This document shows, piece by piece, positions 56,436-64,000 of a DNA stretch of 64,000 nucleotides. Location of the stretch: NCBI RefSeq assembly GCF_000689415.1, contig NZ_HG322950.1, forward strand, positions 5,401,501-5,465,500, given 5' to 3'. The position numbers and the translations under genes were made by a program. The stretch is from Pseudomonas knackmussii B13. GTDB taxonomy: Bacteria; Pseudomonadota; Gammaproteobacteria; Pseudomonadales; Pseudomonadaceae. Under the pieces are notes generated by a model. The model had not been told where the DNA came from. It saw only the letters and a program-made list of their open reading frames with translations, and searched no databases. The first letter of the stretch is position 1. Each line of letters begins with the position of its first letter.

Positions 56436-56470
56436 GAAAAGCCCGGCATCTGCCGGGCTTTCTCATTTCC
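56436..56470. terminator. Bidirectional terminator of repeat-protein gene 3 and the MFS gene
   Basis: AAAGCCCGGCATCTGCCGGG then CTTT forms a strong stem. On the plus strand CTCATTT follows; on the minus strand TTTTCTTTC follows, downstream of the MFS stop at 56480. The shared CGCAGTACACCGCAAGGTGA precedes it. Confidence 0.8.
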
Positions 56471-56479
56471 GCGAAGGGT

Positions 56480-57781
56480 TCAGCTTGCCTTGTCCGGCGC
56501 ACCGTCGGAGCGGCCGATGTTCGGTGGCGCCTCCACCACAAGCTCTTCCGGCACTTCTTCCACGCGCGGGTCGAGAGTCGCCGACATCGGGCTGACCGTA
56601 TCGGGCATGGCGACGTGATGCAGCGGCGCCTCGTCGACCCGGTGCAGGCCGGTCACGCGCTTGGGCTGCACCCAGAAGATCAGCAGCACGGCGTAGGCCG
56701 ACACCAGCATGTAGAACATGCCCGGGCCGAAGCGATGCATCAGCGCACCGGCGAACAGCGGGCCGATGCACGCGCCGACGCCGTAGGTGGTCAGCAGCAT
56801 GGCCGAGAGCGCTACGCGGCGCGGCTGCTCGACGTGGTCGTTGGCCAGCGCGACCGCCAGCGGGTAGAGGGTGAACAGCAGCATGCCGGTGACGAAACCA
56901 TTGGCCAGCAACGCCCAGTACGGCAGCTGGATCAGCCCCCACATCGGCACGGCGGCGGCGCACAGCAGCAGCGCATTGCCGCGAATCAGCCAGGCCCGGT
57001 TGACCCGGTCCGACAACCAGCCCAGCGGCCACTGCGCGCAGAAGCCGGCGACGATGCACATGCCGACGAACAGGCTCGACTGCGCGGTGTCCAGGCCGTT
57101 GCGGTTGGCGTAAACCGGCGCCAGGCCGTAGAAGGCGCCGACCATCAGGCCGGCGACGAAAATGGTGCCCAGCGATTGCGGCACGCGCTTCCAGAAGAAG
57201 CCGATCTCCAGCGGCGCCGCCACCAGCTTGGCCGGGTGCACGCGGCGGGTCATGGCCAGCGGGATCAGGCAGGAGGCGAAGCAGATCGCCACCAGCAGCA
57301 ACGGCTTGTAATCCAGCGCCGGGCTTGCGGCGAGCAGGCCCTGGCCGACCACCAGGCCCAGGTCCACCGCCACCATGTAGCCGGCGAACACCTTGCCGCG
57401 CTGGTGGCTCTCGGCCTGCTCGTTGAGCCAGCTCTCGATCACCATGTACTGGTTCATCATCACCGCGCCCAGGACGAAGCGCAGCACGATCCAGATGGCC
57501 AGGCTGTCGACCAACGCATGCAGCAGCACCACCACGGTGGCGATCCCGGCGCAGGCCACGTAGGAGCGGATGTGGCCGAAGCTGGCGATCAGCTTGTGGC
57601 CGAACTTGCCGCCGCAGACCAGGCCGAAGTAGTAGGCCGCCATCAGCCCGCCGACCCAGAGGTCACCCGCGCCTTCGGCGGTCAGGCGCAAGCCCATGTA
57701 GGTGGTGAACAGGCCGGAGCCGGCGAGCATGAGCAAGGTGGCGGTATAGAGCGCCGGGAAGGTGACGAGCGGGCTGAACAT
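56480..57781 (-). CDS. MFS transporter (YcaD-like)
   Basis: The 433-residue protein has twelve predicted transmembrane segments and the MFS motif GKFGHKLIASFGHIRSYV between helices 2 and 3. It ends in a long acidic cytoplasmic tail (PRVEEVPEELVVEAPPN). The layout, with MMNQYMVIESWLNEQ, resembles YcaD-type transporters of unknown substrate. The ATG at 57781 follows AGGAAGC. It converges on the repeat-protein locus. Confidence 0.87.
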   Translation of the reverse strand: MFSPLVTFPALYTATLLMLAGSGLFTTYMGLRLTAEGAGDLWVGGLMAAYYFGLVCGGKFGHKLIASFGHIRSYVACAGIATVVVLLHALVDSLAIWIVLRFVLGAVMMNQYMVIESWLNEQAESHQRGKVFAGYMVAVDLGLVVGQGLLAASPALDYKPLLLVAICFASCLIPLAMTRRVHPAKLVAAPLEIGFFWKRVPQSLGTIFVAGLMVGAFYGLAPVYANRNGLDTAQSSLFVGMCIVAGFCAQWPLGWLSDRVNRAWLIRGNALLLCAAAVPMWGLIQLPYWALLANGFVTGMLLFTLYPLAVALANDHVEQPRRVALSAMLLTTYGVGACIGPLFAGALMHRFGPGMFYMLVSAYAVLLIFWVQPKRVTGLHRVDEAPLHHVAMPDTVSPMSATLDPRVEEVPEELVVEAPPNIGRSDGAPDKAS

Positions 57782-57985
57782 GGTGCTTCCTGGCCGCGCA
57801 GATGGGCGCGGCGAGCGAGAGTGACTAAGAAGAAAACGCGATGACCGCGGAACGGCCAGGCCGCAAGGCGCAGGCCGGGAGCCGCGCATTATCCACTCCC
57901 GCTCCGCGTGCCGCCATTGGCCGCGACACCCGGCCGCCCCGGGATGCTTCAATCAACAGGTAGGAAAATGCTGAAGGAGACGACC

Positions 57986-58231
57986 ATGCCCTTCCATGAC
58001 CATCGCGAAATCCTGCTCTGGTACCTGCTGCTCAACTACGCCGTGCTGCTGCTCTGGTTCGCCGTGTTCTGCTTCGCCCACGACTGGCTCTATCGCCTGC
58101 ACAGCCAATGGTTCCGCCTTTCGCCGGAGACCTTCGACGCCCTGCACTACGCCGGCATGGCGATCTACAAGATCGGCGTGCTGCTGTTCGTCCTGGTGCC
58201 GCTGCTGGCGCTGTGGATAACCGGCGCGTGA
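57986..58231 (+). CDS. Small two-helix membrane protein (DUF6868-like)
   Basis: The 81 residues start at the ATG at 57986, which has AAGGAG nine bases upstream; an in-frame ATG at 57968 is less likely. Two hydrophobic helices (about 10-32 and 57-79) flank HDWLYRLHSQWFRLSPETFDALHYAGMA. Similar short proteins are common in gammaproteobacteria and have no known role. Confidence 0.7.
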   Translation: MPFHDHREILLWYLLLNYAVLLLWFAVFCFAHDWLYRLHSQWFRLSPETFDALHYAGMAIYKIGVLLFVLVPLLALWITGA

Positions 58232-58624
58232 GGCGCGCTGACTGATCGGCTGCGAACGCCAATCGGCGAGCATGGGCGCGGATGCCTGTAGGAGAAATTT
58301 TCTCGGCCCCGACAACCGCCGGCGCATTTGGGAAAGGTCCTACACTGCGACTGCATTGCCATCCTACAAGCCCTCTGCGTAGGGTTCCGCCCGCCACGAA
58401 TTTGCCGTGGCCAGGAGTGGAATCCTGGGTAGTACACCTTGCAGTTCGCTGTAGCAGAGCGCGGCCGGCCTTACGCAGACCGAGCCCTGGCAGTCTATGG
58501 CGGACCGTGCAAGGCGGGCGCGAGCCCGACCGGATTGGTGTACTCCGGCGATTCCACCCTTGCACGGTCCGCCTCCATCCACACCCGGATGGGGGCGGTT
58601 CCTGATCGGAAAAGGAGCCCCGAA
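58232..58624. other. Structured non-coding region upstream of the Bro-N gene
   Basis: No credible ORF is present. It contains local hairpins (GAGAAA-T-TTTCTC at 58292-58304; CCACG...CGTGG at 58394-58410; CCAGGA...TCCTGG at 58411-58428; CGGGC-GCGA-GCCCG, a GNRA-type loop, at 58515-58528) and long-range complementary segments: GTGGAATC (58417) with GATTCCAC (58550), AGTACACC (58431) with GGTGTACT (58537), and 16 bases at 58499-58514 with 58558-58573. The last pairing crosses the first two. The region ends at the RBS of the next gene, so a cis-acting RNA is plausible. Confidence 0.6.
58499..58573 (+). repeat. 16-bp perfect inverted repeat upstream of the Bro-N gene
   Basis: GGCGGACCGTGCAAGG (58499-58514) is exactly complementary to CCTTGCACGGTCCGCC (58558-58573). 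The 43-base loop holds a small GNRA hairpin and the 3' halves of two further helices. It ends about 50 bases before the GTG start. Confidence 0.85.
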
Positions 58625-59077
58625 GTGCAAGACGTCTACCTCCCCACTTTCTTCCCCCGTCACCTGCGCACCCTGCGCGCGACCATGATCGACAACCAAC
58701 CCTGGTTCGCCGCCGTCGACCTCGCCCGACTGCTCGCGGTGAGGTACCCGCACAGCTTCCACCAGCGCTTCCAACCCTACGAAACCCGCAACGTCCTTCT
58801 GCAATACGAAAGCGGCCGCGAAGAGCCGGTCGACATGCTCAGCGAGCCCGCGCTCTACAAAGCCCTGGTCCGCTTCGGCCACCCGGAGCTGCGCAGCCTC
58901 GAACACTGGCTCAGCCACGAGGTCATCCCCACCCTGCGCGACCTGCACAGCGCCGACGACTACCTGCCGCGCCGCGTGGTGATGAGCCTGCAGCAGCAAC
59001 GCATGACGCTGCTCGAATGGCAGGGCGAATTGTGGGTGCCGCTGGAGAACGTGCCGAGGCTGATGCAGGCCCGCTGA
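58625..59077 (+). CDS. Bro-N-domain (phage antirepressor-like) protein
   Basis: The 150-residue protein starts at a GTG with AAAGGAGCC upstream. Residues about 12-100 match the Bro-N fold: LRTLRATMIDNQPWFAAVDLARLL, ETRNVLLQYESG, MLSEPALYKALVRFGHPE and HWLSHEVIPTLRDL. Bro-N proteins are DNA-binding antirepressors of phages and mobile elements. No other phage genes are nearby, so it is a solitary, perhaps domesticated, copy. A C-terminal KilA-C-like domain is absent. Confidence 0.82.
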   Translation: MQDVYLPTFFPRHLRTLRATMIDNQPWFAAVDLARLLAVRYPHSFHQRFQPYETRNVLLQYESGREEPVDMLSEPALYKALVRFGHPELRSLEHWLSHEVIPTLRDLHSADDYLPRRVVMSLQQQRMTLLEWQGELWVPLENVPRLMQAR

Positions 59078-59335
59078 AAGGGCATTCGGGGGCGGGATTG
59101 GACCGGCTGCAAGGCGATCGCGAAGCCCCGTTGCAGAGCGGAAAGCAGTCCCTTTCACGCCCGCCAATCTCGACCGACCAGGCCGCTTTGCCGTTGGAAA
59201 TCAATCGGTTCGCTTTGCGGCTCGGCGATTTTTTTTATGGGTCCCGAGCATATTTTTAATAATTTTCCTCGGCCGGAAGCTGAAGCACCATCGCCCGCCC
59301 CGAAAGGTCTTGCGTTCAGCTTCCACGAGTCAGCA

Positions 59336-60721
<1,386 letters not shown>

Positions 60722-60790
60722 TGAATCGCCGGAGCACCTGCCCCGGCAGAACGAAAGGGGACGGAAGAATGCTTCCGTCCCCCTTTGCCG

Positions 60791-61051
60791 TCAGCGGCCC
60801 TTGCGGCTCAGCTGGGCCTGCATGTACTGGCGCAGCAGCTGGTTGATGCGGGTCTGGTAACCGGCGCCCTGCTCCTTGAACCAGGCGAGCACGTCGGCGT
60901 CCAGGCGGATGGTCACCGACTGTTTCGCCGGCACGTGCAGCTCGGCCTGCTCGAAGAAGGCGTCGCCCAGCTCGGGGATTTCGCTGGTGTCGATGTCCTT
61001 GTCGGCCTGTTTGGCCAGGCGGTCCCAATCAGTTTTCGATGCGTTTGGCAT
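60791..61051 (-). CDS. brnA: BrnA-type antitoxin
   Basis: The 86-residue protein has an N-terminal toxin-binding part (KTDWDRLAKQADKDIDTSEIPELGDAFFEQAEL) and a C-terminal ribbon-helix-helix DNA-binding domain (QSVTIRLDADVLAWFKEQGAGYQTRINQLLRQYM). It neutralises BrnT and should repress the operon. Its start overlaps the 3' end of brnT by 23 bases. Confidence 0.88.
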   Translation of the reverse strand: MPNASKTDWDRLAKQADKDIDTSEIPELGDAFFEQAELHVPAKQSVTIRLDADVLAWFKEQGAGYQTRINQLLRQYMQAQLSRKGR

Positions 61052-61307
61052 AGCGTCTGGCCTCTTCTCGAGTGGCTTTGCGGGCGGAGATGATGCGAAT
61101 CGTCTCGCCGCTTCGTTCGCAGTACACGACCACCGCGAACAGCGCCATCAGCCTGCCCAGGCCGATCCAGCGCTCCTCGCCGTAGTCGATCCGGTCATCG
61201 CGCAGCACCAGCATCGGATGCTGGAACATGTCCGGCACGTCGCTGAAGTCGATGCCGTGCTTGCGGATGTTCGCCCGGTTCTTGGCTTCGTCCCATTCAA
61301 AGAACAT
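61029..61307 (-). CDS. brnT: BrnT-type ribonuclease toxin
   Basis: The 92 residues from the ATG at 61307 begin MFFEWDEAKNRANIRKHGIDF, the BrnT signature, followed by ERWIGLGRLMALFAVVVYCERSG and IRIISARKATREEARRY with the RelE-like catalytic residues. A GTG at 61316 would add three residues. The toxin gene comes first, which is standard for brnTA. It lies between a permease and a TpsB gene, so it may be a recent arrival. Confidence 0.9.
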   Translation of the reverse strand: MFFEWDEAKNRANIRKHGIDFSDVPDMFQHPMLVLRDDRIDYGEERWIGLGRLMALFAVVVYCERSGETIRIISARKATREEARRYAKRIEN

Positions 61308-61401
61308 GGGACTCACCGTAATTACATGTGTACATACACTACTCCACTTTTGGGGATTGTGCAGCCGCCTTGCCGCCGGCGACCGACAACCGGTTGCTGG
61401 C

Positions 61402-63093
61402 TCAGAAAAACAGCTCGGCGCGGAAGTACACCGGGCGCTCGCGCCGCTCGATGACGGCGGGTCGCTCCAACGAGCGGGCGAAACTCAGCGCAGCCGCCAG
61501 GTGGCGACCGCGAGCGCGAAACTCCAGCGCGTGGCCGCTCAGGCGGCCATGCAGGTCGGGGTTGTAGCGGCCGTGGGCGATGGCACCGAAGTCGTAGCCG
61601 TAGCCCACGCCGTACTCCTGCAGCCATGGCCCCCACGCCAGAGGGCGGCGCCAGCGCAGCTGGTTGCGCCAGTAGTAGCCGGAGTCGCCGGCAAGGCTCT
61701 GCTCCTTAAAGCCGCGCACCGAGTTGAGCCCGCCGAGGCTGATGCGCTGCGGGCCGTTCAGGACGTCTTCGCTACGCTGCGCGGTGGCCAGTGCGTCGAA
61801 GCTGAAGCGCTCGCCCCACAGCTGGAACGGCTGCAGGTAGCTCAGGGTCAGCGTGTACTTGTCGTAACGCGCGTGCGGCTCGCCGGGTTGCGGGTCGCGC
61901 TCGGCCTGGGCGCCAAGCGCCCCAATGCCTTGCTGCCAGCCGGCATCGAAGTTGATGAAGGCCCCGCCGATGCGCCGGCCGTGGCCGAACCCGAGCTGCG
62001 CCTCGGTGATCTCGCTGCTGGCTATGCCTATCTCCTCGCCATCGATGTAGGTGCGCGAGGACATCCAGGCCAGGCCAAGGTTGAGCGATGTCCTGCTCAC
62101 CGCGTCGCGATGCAGCACCCGCTCGCCGCCCAGGCGCTGCACCTGGCTGTCGCCATCCAGCGTGAAGGCGTAGCCATAGCCCTGGCTGCGGGTGCGGTAG
62201 GCGCTGCGCTGGTAGCCGTAGCTGAAGGTCCACCAGCCGTAGGGCAAGCTGTAGAACAGCCCCTGGTGATCGGAAGCTTTCCAGCGATCACTCACGACAT
62301 CCTGGCCGGCGCGCAGGGCAAGCTGGTCGGCGAGGCCCAGCGGGCTGTCCCAATCCAGACCGACGCCGGCCTGCTGCTCACCGCTGCTGCGTTCGCCGCT
62401 GTTGTCGCGGAAGGCGGAGACGCGCCAGGGCTTGTCACGCTCGCCTGCTACCCGCACGCGGCTGCCGCCGATTTCCTGGCCGGGCACCAGCTCCAGCTGC
62501 GCCTGGCGCGAAGGCAGGCGGTTGAGGTGCTCGACCAATTGCTCCAGCTCGCGCAGGTCGAGCAGTTCGCCGGGGCGGCCGGGAAAGGCCATGCCCAGTT
62601 CGCGGTCGCTGGCGAGGCTGGAGTTATCGAAGCCCTCCAGGTGACCTTCGACCACTCGGATCTGCAGCGCGCCTGTGGAGAGGTCCTGCTGCGGCAGGTA
62701 GACACGCGTGGTGACCAGGCCGCGCGCCAGGTAGTGATCGGTGATCGCCTTAAGCAGCCCGTCGAGCTGATGGGCGCTCAAACACTGGCCGCGATGGGCG
62801 GCCAGCAATCGCTCACGGGTGGACAGGTCGAGATGCTCGGCGCCTTGCAGGTTGATGCTGCGGACAACCACACAGCGGCTATCGCCTGCGCTTTCTTCCG
62901 GCGATTGCGGCGCGGCCTCGCCGGGTAGCTGCTGCAGCTCCAGCAGCCGCCTTTCCTGCTCGCGCAGCAGTTGCTCCTGGCGTTCGTGCTGGTAATCGCG
63001 CTCGCCCGGTGTCGCGGGGAGCGACGCAGCCTGGGTGTCCAGATTGGCGAAGCAGGCGGCGGCAAGCGCCCAATGGCAAGACGATGCTTTCAT
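61402..63093 (-). CDS. TpsB two-partner secretion outer-membrane transporter (ShlB/FhaC family)
   Basis: The 563-residue protein has a signal peptide (to about 23, TQA-AS), a periplasmic helix (DYQHERQEQLLREQERRLLEL), two POTRA domains (about 75-230; CVVVRSINLQG, LQIRVVEGHLEGF) and a 16-strand beta-barrel containing the conserved L6 motif LGGLNSVRGFKEQ and ending in Phe. Such proteins export large TpsA haemolysin/adhesin proteins. No TpsA gene adjoins: one side is brnTA, the other a desaturase gene. The 3' neighbour starts 94 bases beyond its stop. Confidence 0.9.
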   Translation of the reverse strand: MKASSCHWALAAACFANLDTQAASLPATPGERDYQHERQEQLLREQERRLLELQQLPGEAAPQSPEESAGDSRCVVVRSINLQGAEHLDLSTRERLLAAHRGQCLSAHQLDGLLKAITDHYLARGLVTTRVYLPQQDLSTGALQIRVVEGHLEGFDNSSLASDRELGMAFPGRPGELLDLRELEQLVEHLNRLPSRQAQLELVPGQEIGGSRVRVAGERDKPWRVSAFRDNSGERSSGEQQAGVGLDWDSPLGLADQLALRAGQDVVSDRWKASDHQGLFYSLPYGWWTFSYGYQRSAYRTRSQGYGYAFTLDGDSQVQRLGGERVLHRDAVSRTSLNLGLAWMSSRTYIDGEEIGIASSEITEAQLGFGHGRRIGGAFINFDAGWQQGIGALGAQAERDPQPGEPHARYDKYTLTLSYLQPFQLWGERFSFDALATAQRSEDVLNGPQRISLGGLNSVRGFKEQSLAGDSGYYWRNQLRWRRPLAWGPWLQEYGVGYGYDFGAIAHGRYNPDLHGRLSGHALEFRARGRHLAAALSFARSLERPAVIERRERPVYFRAELFF

Positions 63094-63219
63094 CCCGGCG
63101 AACCCTCGAATGGCGAAGACTGGGCGCGGGATTACAACAAGGCGTGGCCGCTGGCAGACCAGACGGCGGCGAAGGCGGCGGCAATTCGGATTTGGCCTGC
63201 GCGCCCTCGCCCGGTTTCG

Positions 63220-64000
63220 TCAGGGCTGGGTTACGGGCTCCGACGGCAGGCGGTAGATCCAGATGCGCTTGAGCACGGTGCCGAACTGCCGCGCGAAGCT
63301 GCCGCTGTTGTAGGTCTGCCCGTAGCGCGCGGCGATCTCGCGTACTTCGCGCGCAAGTTCCGCGTAGCGGCGGGCTGGTAGGTCGGGGTACAGGTGATGC
63401 TCGATCTGGTGGCTGAGGTTGCCGGTGAGGATGTGCAGCAGCTTGCCGCCCTCGAAGTTACTGGAGCCACGCAGCTGACGCAGATACCAGTGCCCGCGGG
63501 TTTCGCCCTCCAGCACGCTCGCTGGGAACACCGCGGCCTTCTCGGTGAAGTGGCCGCAGAAGATCACCGTGAAGGTCCACAGGTTGCGCAGCAGATTGGC
63601 CAGCAGGTTGCCGCCCAGCACCGCGCCGAAGCCGCCGCCAAACAGGCCGAGCAGCGGGAAGAACAGGTAATCCTTGATCCACTGGCGGCCCACTTTTGCA
63701 TTGAACTGGCGCAGCAGCGGGCGCAGCTCGTCCTTGCTCATCCGCCCCTTGAAGTACTTATCCAGGCGCAGGTGCTGGACCGCCACGGCGTACTGGAAGA
63801 GCGCCGCCTGGAGCGTCACCCACAGCGGCTGCCAGCGGTAGAAGGGCTTCCACTTCTGCTCGGGGAAGAGGCGCACCACGCCGTAGCCAACGTCGTCGTC
63901 CTTGCCCAGCACATTGGTGTAGGTGTGGTGGATGTGGTTGTGCGTGTGCCGCCAGAAATCGGCCGGGCCGACGATATCCCACTCGTACTGGCGGCCGGCG
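63220..64000 (-). CDS. Membrane fatty-acid (acyl-CoA) desaturase, 3' part
   Basis: The frame is open to the right edge (beginning AGRQYEWDIVGPADFWRH), so the 5' end is missing. The visible 260 residues contain the second histidine box HTHNHIHHTYTN and the third, HQIEHHLYPDLP, which bind the di-iron centre, plus hydrophobic segments near FFPLLGLFGGGFGAVLGGNL. It introduces double bonds into acyl chains at the inner membrane. It is the same general class as DesA-type and linoleoyl-CoA desaturase-like enzymes; regiospecificity is unknown. Confidence 0.88.
   Translation of the reverse strand, partial: AGRQYEWDIVGPADFWRHTHNHIHHTYTNVLGKDDDVGYGVVRLFPEQKWKPFYRWQPLWVTLQAALFQYAVAVQHLRLDKYFKGRMSKDELRPLLRQFNAKVGRQWIKDYLFFPLLGLFGGGFGAVLGGNLLANLLRNLWTFTVIFCGHFTEKAAVFPASVLEGETRGHWYLRQLRGSSNFEGGKLLHILTGNLSHQIEHHLYPDLPARRYAELAREVREIAARYGQTYNSGSFARQFGTVLKRIWIYRLPSEPVTQP

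Noticed and set aside
58364..59167. Minus-strand 267-residue ORF across the Bro-N gene and its leader.
   Set aside because: The plus strand has a clear Bro-N domain with RBS; the minus frame has no recognisable motif and crosses the structured leader.
61318..61335. Short palindromes GTAATTAC and TGTACA upstream of brnT as the BrnA operator.
   Set aside because: They are short and not repeated; BrnA autoregulation is likely from the family, but I cannot place its site from this sequence.

Overview
The window is G+C-rich chromosomal DNA of a Pseudomonas, most likely from the P. aeruginosa / P. nitroreducens side of the genus. The evidence is gene content and order: speA, a SUI1 factor, a Nudix hydrolase, a DUF2333 protein, gcbA, dsbD, aroQ-accB-accC-prmA, dusB-fis, purH, purD, retS, urtABCDE, ureD-A-(acetyltransferase)-B-C, an oxaloacetate decarboxylase of the PEP mutase family and a YegD-like Hsp70. 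GTAGGAGC-type REP palindromes typical of the genus recur between genes. No rRNA, tRNA, CRISPR array, integrase or transposase was seen.

Layout. 1-11.5 kb is mixed metabolism: a partial DMT exporter, a LysR gene divergent from an MDR oxidoreductase, a frameshifted DinF-like MATE gene whose downstream frame runs into a GAF-GGDEF cyclase, a minus-strand epimerase/cupin/arylamine N-acetyltransferase operon, an FMN reductase, cbpAM and a MocR regulator. 11.6-35.5 kb is the conserved block: arginine decarboxylase, the cyclase GcbA, an agmatinase-family enzyme with a divergent LysR gene, disulfide reductase DsbD, fatty-acid biotin carboxylase, DusB-Fis, late purine enzymes and the hybrid kinase RetS. 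35.6-45.6 kb is a nitrogen-scavenging unit: a urea ABC transporter and urease genes. Each half has a sigma-54-type -24/-12 promoter and an upstream NtrC-like site, so uptake and hydrolysis of urea are probably induced together under nitrogen limitation. 45.8-53.2 kb holds a zinc-finger protein, two tandem secreted paralogues of unknown function, an oxaloacetate decarboxylase preceded by repeated TGTAG-N5-CTACA palindromes, a YegD-like chaperone and an AsmA protein.

The most unusual part is 53.4-56.5 kb. Three consecutive genes each encode a signal peptide, then 7, 7 or 15 copies of an 18-residue unit (consensus VAENGSSQTVDRLHSQLG), then the same C-terminus (VAEAGGDIVFNxHLKA). Each gene has its own related AT-rich promoter region and its own near-identical terminator, so the whole transcription unit, not just the coding sequence, has been multiplied. 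I cannot assign a function.

56.5-64 kb is accessory: an MFS transporter, a small DUF6868-like membrane protein, a Bro-N antirepressor-like gene preceded by about 390 non-coding bases with crossing complementary segments, an APC permease, a BrnT/BrnA toxin-antitoxin pair, a TpsB outer-membrane transporter without a visible substrate gene, and a partial membrane fatty-acid desaturase at the right edge. Functions rest on reading translated sequences and remembered family motifs; no database search was run.
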